Part shown: positions 1 to 12,100 of the stretch, in pieces
Layout: every line of letters starts with the position of its first letter
How positions within the stretch are numbered: the stretch's first letter is position 1
Source: Edolisoma coerulescens
Taxonomy: Eukaryota > Chordata > Aves > Passeriformes > Campephagidae
Assembly (NCBI GenBank): GCA_013397115.1
Contig: VWZW01000500.1
Coordinates: 497,455 to 561,454, forward strand
Length of the DNA: 64,000 nucleotides
Direction of reading: 5' to 3'
Made by a program: the position numbers and the translations under genes
The notes under the pieces: model-generated
Seen by the model: the letters and a program-made list of their open reading frames with translations, nothing else
Told to the model about the DNA's origin: nothing
Databases searched by the model: none

Positions 1-170
1 GGGAGCGCTCCCTCCCCCCCGCCGCTACCGCCCCCCCCCGCTCCCCGCAGGAATGGTTTGGCCTCCCCTCGGTGCCCGCTTGGCCCCTCCCACTCGGAGC
101 GGCTCGTGGGGGGAGCGGGCGGGGCGCCGTGGGTCACGTGGCTCCGTGTGGCGGGGCCGGGGTCGGGGCC
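1..170 (+). promoter_or_regulatory. DENND6A: CpG-island promoter and 5' flank of DENND6A
   Basis: This stretch is very GC- and CpG-rich, with long C runs at about 9-46. It lies directly upstream of the candidate start codon at 171. A palindromic E-box CACGTG sits at 135-140 inside GTCACGTGGC (133-142). That is close to the MiT/TFE (CLEAR-type) E-box and contains ACGTGGC, the published Golgi stress response element. No TATA box is evident, as expected for a housekeeping promoter. The promoter role is inferred from position and composition; the start site is not visible. Confidence 0.6.
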
Positions 171-3100
171 ATGTCGCGGCGGGACCGGGGCCCGGAGCCG
201 GGNCACAGAGGCGGGGGAAGCTCGGCCGTGCTTGAGGAAACGTGGTTGTGCGGAGCCCCAGAGCGGCGAGCGGGGCAGCGCCCTGGGAAACCGGCCCGGG
301 TGAGGCTGGTGATTTTCGGGCAGCTCTTCTCATGGTGCTGCTTGTGCTGCCAGCGGGCCCTTGTTAATGGTTTGCATTGCGTGCCGAGCTTTGTATAAAG
401 TACCTCGTCGGCTTTCTTTGTATACGGATAGTGCTGATTTCTATGGCATCTAGGTGTTAAAAAGTGTGATAGTAAGGAGAATGTGAGTGGTCTTCGTAAT
501 TAACAGCGTTCTCCAGGTCGCTGAGATGTGCGAAAAGGTTCTCTACAGGTTTGAAGCGTTTCCCTTCGGCACAAGCTGGATGCCGGCCCGTGGCAGTGTC
601 ACAGCTACGGCTGCGACTCCCAGCTGTGCCCTCTGTGCAACAGGCAGGGACAGCTGTGGCACTGCTTTGGGAATGCCCGGGCAGGGACAGCTGTGGCACT
701 GCTTTGGGAATGCACTGAGAGCACGGGCAGGGACAGCTGGGGCATTGCTTTGGGAGTGCGCGGGGAGCTCACAGTGCTGGGAAATGGAGAGGAGTGTCGT
801 TCGCATCAGTTTCACATCCTGTTTCACCCTGTTCACCATGTGACTGCGCAGCAAGCTCTTGGTCTTCAGGGAAAGCGTCTTTTTCTTTCTCTCGCCTTAA
901 AGGGGTGCCAGCATAAATGCATGGCAGACTGGCCTAAAATTCAACCAATCCGGCTATTATAATATGTAAAATACATAACTGTTGTCACAGAGAAAGGCAA
1001 ATAAAGCCCCAGCATACTGTGCTAATTATCTGAATTCTCTTCCCTTGATGTTCTAAGGTGGTGGTAACAACAAAGACGAGCGTGTCTGTGTAACCTGTGG
1101 CTTGGGCAGCTGCTGTGCTCAGTGGCTGAGGGAAGCACGGCCTCTGTCCTGGCTGCTGACTCCTCTGTTGACAGTCACGTTGATTTAACTGGGTGCCTAA
1201 AATGAAACTTAAAATGTCTACAGAACCAAGGCCTGATTTTTTTTTTTTTTTTACAGTATGTAGCTGCTGGAAGAATAGTTAGCTTTCAGTTTATATAGGA
1301 ATTCTGGGAAGAAACACCTGCTAGTGAGGAGAAGTATGCATTCAAGTCTGTATTCCGACTAAATGTGGGTAATTTCAGCATCATTCAGCTACTGAAAGAG
1401 TTACATTAAGTGTATTTCTTAGCATAGATAGCAAAGGAAAATACTCAGAGTTGGAAAAGAGATGGTTGATGAGTTTACTACATGCAGAATGCAGGTGTTC
1501 CACTCGTGTCTGCTTTCAGCTTTAGTTGCTGAAACGCTTTATTCCTAATGTCTTAAACAGCTGGACATCATTTGATAGGAGACTGAGGGGGAAAAAAATG
1601 CACTGGAGAATTTATGGCTGGAAAGGTGCTTAGTCAGAGATGAGCCAGTGAGTGTATTTGTTGTTTTCTGTAGAGTAGGATAGTGTTATTTTATCAGGAG
1701 ATAAATTTACTTATATTTGTAGAACAAGATTAAATGGGATAACAGGATGTTAGCTGTATGGTGAGATGAGGACTCTGCATGAAGCTACTGTTCCCGCATT
1801 CTGAATTTCCTGGACTAGGTCCCATTTTTGGAAGCCATGAAACCTTCTTTGAAACATAATCCTGGAATTTATGTCAAATTTCCTTTGCTTACAAGCTAGC
1901 CACCCCTTTCAGTAGTTTTGGAGTGGGTTGTTTTGAGGACCTTTTTAGGTGAAATTTATGTGTCTGAGGTTTGTCCACTTTCCTGTATATTCTATTCTCG
2001 CTTGCTTGCATAATCACTGATTTTGTACATCCTTTTTTTGAAATAAAAAATGTAATGTATGCTTCCGCATCTTACATTGAGTTGCATCATTTTTGATTTC
2101 TGTGCTGTAAACACTTTTTACATCATCTTTTTTTTTTCTGTAAGTACAAAAAGCCATGACTTTGAGTTTATTCCTTGAGCTTTCACAGTTATCATTAGGG
2201 GCTAGTGTTCATCCTCCAAGAGTTAGTATTAATATAGAGGGTGTTTTGTGGTTGACTTTTGGTTACTCCAACCTAACTTTTGATTGCAACGGATTTCAGA
2301 CAATTATGTGTGTTTGCTTTAAAGGTATTCGTGTAGTGCATTTTGCATGTACAAGTTAAATCTAACAGATGTAATCTTGCTCTCCTTTGAGCGCTTTTGC
2401 ACCGAAAATCTCAAGTACTCTGAATATACATTCTGAATATACCTTTTTAAGTGAATGTGTATGGTCTCTTAACTGGCATCCAAAATACCTTGTAAAGATG
2501 GGTGATCAAGAAAGCTTAAAAGCATATGAAGATAAAAACTGAGACATAATGTTAATAGTTTACAATTGAAAATATCCTAAAACCAGGAAGGTGTTTGAGG
2601 GTTGTATTGTTAAAGTATTCGATGGAAACTTACTGCTTATACCCAGCTTATTTTCAAATAAAATAATACTGCTTTCTTCTTGTAGGTAATATATCCTCCC
2701 CATTCCAAACTCACAGATAAAGAGGTAAGTCATGGTTGCTATATATCATTTGATTTTGGCTTAGGAAATATATAACTATATTATATCTCAGGAAATGTAA
2801 CAGCTCTCTTTTCTTTTCCCTACCCTTTAGAAAACCAATATTTGCTATTTGTCTTTTCCAGATTCTAATTCGGGTAAGTGCTTCCTTCACTCTGTAGTCA
2901 TCTATTGTGGGACTAAACTGTGTTAAAAAAGATAGAATTTGACAGGATGTATTCTGGGCTTTAGATCAAATACGTATTTATATATCTTAATTAATATTGC
3001 AATACAGAAATGTTGTAGCTAAGGTTAAATATAAAACTGCAACTGTCTGCATTGCAGTAAGGTCTGAGGATTCTTCTCTGGTTTATGTAAGCATGTAAGA

Positions 3101-6100
3101 CCTTCCAGATGACATTTGTGCAGACATTTCAGAATACTTGGCAAGTAAAGAATGAACATCTTAATCTTGCTCTTTAAACAAAATAATAGTATTGTCACTG
3201 TGAGAGGAGAGTAGGCATGGAATTTGAAGGACTTAATAAAGCAAATGGAAGTATATGGAACCCTCTTCTCATGAAGGACTAAATATTTTCTAAGTTCATA
3301 ACAGTGAATCTGGCTTTTAAATTCAAAAGCATTTCGAAAGAACAGTTGTGAAGGGAAAACCTCAGCTCTCATCTCCATTCTTGCTGTGCCTGTGTGTGGT
3401 CCTGCTTGTTAAATTATTCTTGAATCTAAACTTCTGCTCTTCTGCTGCCAAAGAGAAATTGGGGCATGTGGCTGATGGGTTGGACCACCTGCAAAAAGAT
3501 GTGGTAGAAGTACAGACGCTTCCTTTCACATTTATTTCTATCAAAAACCTGCAGGACCAGCCTTGTGCCTGTAACTGCACTGACTCTGTGCTTTTGGATG
3601 CTCTGCAGTGTAATGGCTTGGACAGGGAGTGATGCAGATTTGTGTTTTTAATGTCTGTGAGCTCTCTCTTATGTAATTTTACAAAGTATTTTGGCTAGTT
3701 TTTCTCCTTTGTCTAAATGTCATTAAAATTAAGATATTTTCTCTGCTCTTGCTATTCTGTATGTAAATAGAGGCAGAGCTTCTTTCTGTTATTGAAAGAG
3801 AAGATGAATTAATGGTATCTTCTAATTACTCTCACTGTTAATGGTTATAAATATCTTCAGTCTTTAAAAGATGTCTTGAAGGTACAAAATCATGTGTTAG
3901 GAACAGAGGTTGCTTTCTTAAAATTTTTTGGTGTATTTTTTCAAATAAGAGTGTAGTAAAGTTGCTTTAGGCAGAATAGGTAAGGAGGTTTTACTTTCAG
4001 CAGGGAAAAATCCCGCTTTTTTGCTTTTTATCATGTCCCTATTAAGAACTGTTGGTTCTGGATCAGTCTTGGTAGGCTTAAGTTTCAAATGATGTAGAGA
4101 GGATTCCCTGTGTAAAACCTGCCTTCCACAAGGCTGGAAGTGCATCCTATCTGTTAGGATTTATTTTTTCATTCTAGGCCTTAACATAAAAAGACAGCTT
4201 GATGTAATACAGCAGTGAAGGAAGTTACTAGCTTGCAGCTATATTTGAGGTCAGTCCATCCCAGGTTTTCTTGGCTCAAAAGGTTAATTCAACCTTTTTC
4301 TCTTACAACCACAGAGAGATATTATTCCAGTACTTGTGGCTATGAATTTAGAGGGGAAAGTTGATTTAGTCAGCTACTAGATGATGACAATCTTTATGGT
4401 TTGAAGCTGAGTTTCCCAGTAGAGTTATCTTTAAAATAATGCTTGTACCTTCTCTGTATGGATAGAACAGACATTTACAGAAGTTACCAATCTTTTTTGG
4501 AAGAACTTGCTGCATAAGAAGACATCATATTCTGAATTATATTTCAACATATTCATGATTAAGGGTAATTTACTTTTAGGTCTTCTGTGTGTAGGTTTTT
4601 ATAGTAGTTTGTGAGTTTTTTGTTTTTCTTTGGATGAAGCAAACAAGCTTTGAAAAGTTGAAGCAAATATTTAGTGCTGTGTTATTGGCATGTGCTGTGT
4701 TTTTTCTTCTTATCAGTGGATCTGTATTGCTGAGCACTTGCTTTCACTACCTGTTTGACTTGGATGGTTGTCCCATCACACCATGTTTTGCTGCTTTTGA
4801 TTTTGTCTTGGTGCAATGAGGGTTTCTGAGTGCAGCTTCAAGGGGTTCTGAGACTCAGCTGGGTGCTCTGGGCATGTCAGTGTTCCTCTGCACAGCCAGT
4901 GCCTCTGACTGAGGGGCTGGGCTGTCTGTGCTTGCTGTAGCAGAATGTGTGTGACTGCAAGAGAAGATGAAATTGAAGTTTCAAGTCTGGTGAACAGTTC
5001 TCTGGAGAATTAGTTACATTTTTCTTTGAGAAATTCATTTTGATAGAAATGAAGGAAAACTTCACTCCTTGGGGATATTAGTGGGAAGTCCTACTCAGTT
5101 TCACTCAGTTTTCAGCAATTAGCTTTGCAGCTTTGAAAATGATGAATCCTAGACCTGCCTGTGGAGTTACAGATCAGCATACTGCAGTCCTACAGTGTGA
5201 CTTCTGTATGAACTGTATGGTGTCAAAAAAAGAGGCAAAGTGCAGCCATGTAGCAGAGGAATGATGTGGCTAAGATGATCAAAACTATACAGGCATACCA
5301 ATGAAATGGGTAATGCCAGTAGCAGAGCAGCCATTTGACCTGTTTGAGGACATGATAGTCACTGTGAGGCAGTGACTTTTTTCCTTGTTGCAGACAGTGT
5401 ATTTACTGTTGCCAAAGATGCCATATTTTTCATGTATAAAATTACAAATATATGAATGTTCACAAGAGCAATGCAAGATAAATGAACCAAAACTCTGATA
5501 TCTCTTTGGCTGTAAGCAAGTGCTCATGTTAAACAAGGCTCAAACTCAGAATACTGTCTGTTTGTTGTTTATCTCTTCCCCCATGTAGGTTGTCTTGGGG
5601 ACACACAATTTTGTTTTAGATTCCGACGGTCTCCTGGAAGGAAGGTCTCATTGTGTTGTTTTCTGGACCAATTGGATAGAGATCTACCAGTTTACTTAAA
5701 GGTTGGAAATGAGAAAAAATGAAGTTAAATTTCTTTTGGGTAATGTTAATTTGTGGGTCTTCACCTTTAAATATAATGTTTGGAAAGAAAAATCTCTGAA
5801 CTGGATGTCATGAAAGTTAAAACTCATGTTTGTTGTAGCATGTTATTATAATTATAATAATAATTAGTTTCATTAACTATTCTTTAAGTTTTATTAGTAT
5901 GGATTTTGGATTACAAGGAATTAAATTGAAGCCCAGATCTATTTCATTATTGACTAGAAACCTGTAGATCAAATTGTAAGAACCATTACTGTTGTGGAAA
6001 CATGAAGTGCTTTGTAACTTAATTTAAAAAAAAAAATCCAAGCAACTTGAGCTGTCTCTCTGAGTTTCCACCCTTCGCTTTTTGAAGATGGAGCAGTTAC

Positions 6101-9100
6101 CTAAAAAAGGTAGTGGCCAAGAGTTGTTCTCATCGTCTCCATAGGGAATACTGAGGCCTCTGGGAGCCTGATTCTCAAACTCAATTTAGTTCTGTTTATG
6201 AGGCACGTATATGAATTCCGGTTTGTAGGAAGGATGAAGCTGATGTCTGGTCTTTGAAATGTGAGAGCCTACTTCCTTAATATTCCAAGAATCTTTTGTA
6301 AAACTAATACATTGAAAGACTGGGTTTTATCTCTTCAAGTCAGGGCTTTAAGGTTTTTAACTGCTAAAATCTTTTTAGTGCTACTTTGCAGAATTGTCAA
6401 TGTTGATTTATTCCTCAAGAAATTATTTCTATTTTTGGTTTCATAGTGTGTCAGGAGAATGTAGATATAAAAATAGTAAAGCCAGAAAGCACAGCTGTTT
6501 CCACATGCTGATTTTTTCTCTTTGAACTACTTACTAAAAAAAGATAATGCCAATAAACACAGTAATCCTTCTAGTTTATTGTATCTAATCAACTTTGGAG
6601 CTTGCAGGGGAATAGGCTTTTAAACTGTATGTCGAATGCTTCAAAAAGGAGGGCAGCATCAGGTGGTTGTATTGAATTTGTTCCTTTCTTTTGCAGAAAG
6701 ACTCAGCATATTACTATGGCTATGTGTATTTCAGACAAGTTCGAGACAAATCATTAAAAAGAGGCTATTTCCAGAAGGTAATTGGAAAATACTAATTTGG
6801 AAATTAATTATTTTTCAGTGACTGCAGAGGAACAGGAAAACTGTCTTGCTGTCTAACTAAATTAGGTGTTAATTTATATTAAATTAGTCTAATTTTACAT
6901 CCTCTGTGCTATGTTCCAACTCTGCTGTCAGAAAAGATAGTTTTGTGTCTGCGTTTAAAAACAAAATGTTGGGAGTTGTTTGTTTGCAGTTTGCCTGTGG
7001 TCAGATGTGTGGTTGGCTTGCATGTGTGAGAAAAGTCACACTTGGTGTTGTCTGAGGGTAACAGGTGCAGTAGAACTGAGGGAAAGCGTTAAAGTGAAAT
7101 TCTGTTTCTATTTTGTTACTCTGTATTCCAGTCACTGGTCCTCATCAGCAAGCTGCCTTATGTCCATCTCTTTCGTACCATGCTCAAGCAAATAGCACCA
7201 GAATATTTTGAAAAAAGTGAAGCTTTCCTGGAAGCAGGTATTGGTCCTATAATGTTGTTTTGGAGGAGCTCTTACACTATCACGTACTTGTTCTAGGGAA
7301 ATAAACAACACTGTCGTGTTCTGGTTTGTGGTTTTGTCTTCTTGCAGGGTAGAGGGTTGAAATTTTAGCAAACTGGCTTGACTTCTAGATCATTGAACAG
7401 AGCTAATCGAATTCTGGATCCTCCCTGGGAGAGTTGGAGGTCCCTCCTGAAACACATCTAGCATTGTGTGTGTTTCAGGACCAGCTGTTGAGCACAAGGA
7501 GCTGATGGCAATCCTTAGTTTGCACTCTTCACCACCCAAGTCCTTTTGGGCAGTCTGACAACTTTTGCTAAGCAACTGTACAAATGTCATCTTGCTCGAG
7601 GTTTGTTTTTTGTGTGTGTGTGATTTGTTTGTTTTTTGACCAAATGGAAAAAGCAACTGAGCAGCACTGGTAACAGGTGCTTCAGCCTTACTGCAGAGCT
7701 GAAAGAGCTGGAGAAGGACAAATAGAAAAGTTATTTGCTCTTTGCCTGGAAGAGCTCTGTTCTGTGTACTGTGCCTGCCCCATACAACTTTTTGTGCTTT
7801 CACTGAGCAACAATTTGTGTAAACCATGAAGGAATTGCATTTTTCAATCACCTGTTTTCTTGAGAGGTGGTATTATGAGCAAAATAAGCTCTGCAGAAAT
7901 TATGAGAATTACGTATTATATTCATAACAGTTTACAAGAAAATGCTGGAAAACTTTCTAGCCAAGCTAGAAACCAGCTTGTTCCATAACTGCTGTTATTT
8001 ATTGTTTATTTAAGGTGTTTATTGGTTCTGCAGTAGCCAATGTACATAAATGTAGGTGTTCTTTTCAAAGCTTTTTAGCATGGACTTTCATGGTTTCTCA
8101 GATAACATTTCTTCAACTAATTGTAAGTCCCGTTGCTACAAAAAATGGAAGACCAGAGAACACTGTTTTCTTGAAATTAAAAACTTTATAGTTCTAATGG
8201 AATAATACATAAAGAATGTCTAAAAGCCTGTAAAACTTGTTTAGTGTGATCAAGAGACAAGGAGAACTGCTGTGGACTATTAGCACTAATTTAAAGTTGC
8301 AGTGTGCACAAAGGTGCCTCTGTGATCGTGGTTTATAGCTTACAGAAACTGTCGGATTTTTCTTCCAGTTTGTAGCGACGTTGATCGTTGGCCACCACCA
8401 GTTCCAGGGAAAGTTCTGCAGTTGCCTATTATGGGTGTTATAATGAAGGTAAGTACTGCACTTGTTCTTCTCTGAGGGTGTTTTCTTCACCTTTTACTGT
8501 ACAGGTCCTCACTGCCTTGTGCCTTGTTTTCATTATCCTGTTCTTCCAAACAGGAGTTTACTGAGTGCAGTAAACATCTGTTTACTGCACTCAGAGTGAA
8601 GGTCTGGGACATCCTGATTCGGTGCTTTGATTGGGGGGAGGGGGGAGGATCTTTTATGGTGCTTAGGTTAGTATTTAATTTTTATAGATACTAAAAAGTG
8701 ATGTTTCAGTACAACTACTAATTGCTGTGTCTGTATTATCCCTCTGGAATTGGTATTCTAGGAGACTTTAGTGCTAATTATATTCATCAAATCAAACATA
8801 AAGTAGCACTTGAAAATACTGAGAGTTAGGTTTCAGTCAAGCAGATTAAATATATTGATGAAAATCATTCTCGTTCCTGAAAGTTGACAAGTAAAAATCT
8901 TTTTTGGCCCACATACCAGAAATAATTGCTTGTGCTGTTTATAATTTTCAATGGCAGTGAAATATGTCTGAAGTAAGCTGTTAAAGAAGTTGTATGTAGT
9001 GCATAGGGAGGAAGTGTGGAGCTTAAACAGTGGTTAAGAACTGGGCCTCTGGGAGTCATAACATCTCCATATGAAATGCAATTAAATGGGTTTGATGAAA

Positions 9101-12100
9101 TTGGAGGTTATAGGCAGAAGTACCTTCTCAGCAGATACTCTCAAGTTTATGGCAAGACCTGTGCATCACCAGGGAGAGAAAGAAGTTTCTGAAGCTGTTC
9201 TGAAAGCAGAAATTTAATAAAACAGTTCTGGGTGCTGGATGATGAGGATTGTCAGATATGTCTTGTTTGGGTATTGCCTGCATTTATCTCATAAATAATT
9301 CTTACTCATGAGGGCTGAAATTGCATTCCTAAACTGAATAAAACCATAATTACTGCCCAGTGATATTGTCCCTGTTTTTTCACACTGCTTGGGCAGTTTT
9401 AAGTGTTGTGTGTAAATGACATCCATTTGTGCATACCAGCTTCCAGTATGATTACATTTGTAGTACACAAGACTTAGAGGTGCAAACTGAGACCAGAGAA
9501 GTATACTTGTGTTCAGACTACTTGGATTCTGCCTCACTCACCAGAACATCTTGTTTTAGGAGAGGATTTTTTCTAAAAGTAATTCTGTACCATCTTAACC
9601 CCCAAGACCTTATTTCAGATCATTCTTTCCAACATTTAGAGGTATTTTTATTGAAATTACAGTAACAGTTTTGACTTATTTTACCAATAATCTCTTTTTT
9701 AACTGGAGTATTATTTTCATATTCTAGTATTCAATTTGCAATTGGAAATCCTGTAGGTGGAAGTTTTGTAGAATAAACAAGCATCATGCTGCAGTATATC
9801 ATCTCTTAAGTGTTACAAATTGTCTCTAAGTCAGCATTTTAAGTGTCTGCTGGATTCAGTACAAGGGAAAATAAATCTTTCTTTTTCTTTCCAAGTTGCG
9901 GATTCCAACATATCGTGACAAGCCTGGAACAACACCGATAGTACAGAATATGCACCAGGTAGAGATTAGATACTGATATTGTATATAACCCCAGACAAAG
10001 CTAAAGATCTGCTTTCATTCTTTTACTTTAAACTTCTTAGAAAAGATTGGTAGCAAATCGTCATACGCTTTGATAATAATGAAATCCACAGTCTTTGAAA
10101 CTTTGAATGGAGGAGTCCAGATTTGGATTCTTCATAGAAAGGATATTCTAACCCAGTTACCCTAAGCAGGGAGAGATATCTAGGTCCTGGAAGAAGATAG
10201 TTGGCTGACAAAACTACTAACCTGAACTTTCTTATAATGTTTGGATACTTTGGCTTTTTTTGAGGATGAATCCAGAATTAAAAGTCTTTAACCGTAGAAG
10301 ATGGTTATAAAACAAATCTGTCTGTGCCTTCATGTGCAGTTGTTTAAAACAGCTTCAGTATTTTATATCTTTTCTGGACTGAAAGTCACGTGCCTGTAAG
10401 TGGGGGTGGGGGCTTGTCTGTCTTGGGAGATATCTTGCTCGTAGAACACAAAGGTAGTTGTGGAGATAATGTACTATATACTGCAGCAGTGCATAAATAA
10501 TTAGGGTATATACTGTCTACTGTGTGTAAGCATTTAAGGGAAACCATTTCATTTAATACCTAGGTGTTCTGATGACTAAAAACCAAGCATTGCGATGTCT
10601 TTTAGGCAGATGCTCAGATCTCCATGGCTTTACCGACCATTCATGAAGTAGATCTTTTCAGGTAGGAGTTTGGACTAATTGATTTCTAGTTGTGAACTCC
10701 CACATGTTTTTTGATTCATGATAGTTCCTTAACATGTCTCATGGCTTTTAAGCTAACATTTATCAGTGTTGGTTTTGATATTCTTTTTCTGTAAAGTTTG
10801 CTAAAACACAGTTTGGACAATATGCAGGCTGAAACTGCAATAAATAAGCAAGTTCATTAAATGTTGCATTTTACAAGAGTATTTTATGTTTTTCAGATTA
10901 CTATTAAAATATTAGTGCAAACTTCCTTTTTATCCCTTTATTAACCAAAAGAAATATGGATTTTATGATGTCAAATGTATTAAAATAACCTCAATCTGTT
11001 TTTAGGTGTTTCTGTCCAGTGTTCTTTCACATTCAGATGCTTTGGGAGCTGGTGCTGCTGGGAGAACCACTTGTTGTGATGGCACCATCACCAGCAGAGT
11101 CTTCAGAAACTGTGTTGGCCCTTGTTAGGTAAATGTAGTAGAGCTTCCTAACTAATGACTAAGGGAGTCAGTGTAACACTGCAGCTGAGTGGACCTTCAT
11201 TTGATCTGAGTGTGACAAAGCATTACAAACTTTAGAGTTGCTTGTGTCTTTCATGAAAGTTTGCCCTGAATACATAAACCAAGCTCATCCTCTTTGTACC
11301 TTGCAGCTGCATTTCACCACTGAAGTACTGCAGTGATTTCAGGCCATACTTCACCATCCACGACAGTGAATTCAAAGAATACACAACTCGCACACAAGCC
11401 CCGTAAGTAAATCAAACTCTCTGGGGAAGATGTTGCTCAAAGCCACTCATAACCATAAATTTGTATTAAGATACTGTTCAACTGCTCTGGATTTCTATCA
11501 TCAGAGAATTAGGTTTAGACTCTTTTTTTTTTTTTTTTTGTAAGATTGATCTTGCAGAGTGCAGTAAATAGCTGATTTAAATTTTCATTCCAGTTAGATA
11601 GGACAAAGAAGTTACAAAACAATGCCATAATTAAACTAGGCTTGAGCTTCATAGGATACTTCTCTACAGAATAAGTCAAACTGCAAGTATGAAATCTAGA
11701 GAAGTTCTTGCTTTTCCGTAAGGGTTTGTCTATGCAGCACCAGCACCAGAGTAGCTCCTTGGGAAATTCTGCTGTAATTGTTTTACTTTTTAATTAACTG
11801 CTAAACAAAGTAACTTGTAGAATTCAACGTCCATACGGCTGTTTTGTAAAGCTAAGTCAGTTGGTGTCCTAGTTGAGACAATTTAAAAATCAAATCTCTC
11901 TTCACTAAATTTATTAGGTTATTATTGTAAATAATTCAGAAATTAAGCTTATTTTTTTTTAAGAATATGAATGTCCAAAACCAGTGATGTTTGAAACTGC
12001 TTTAAGGACACATTTTTTCCCCTTTATTTTTTTTAAATCCTGCTCTTATTTTGAGAGCATACACCTCCAGTATTTTTTAATATATGTTGTTTAAATGCAG

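Noticed and set aside
3348..3632. 94-codon plus-strand open frame in DENND6A intron 3 starting with a hydrophobic signal-like stretch
   Set aside because: It is isolated in an intron, with no known family, no conserved cysteine pattern I could match and no regulatory context. Chance is the simplest explanation.
8631..8648. G-rich run (GGGGGGAGGGGGGAGG) as a possible G-quadruplex
   Set aside because: Only two long G tracts and one short one are present, which is not a convincing four-tract motif.
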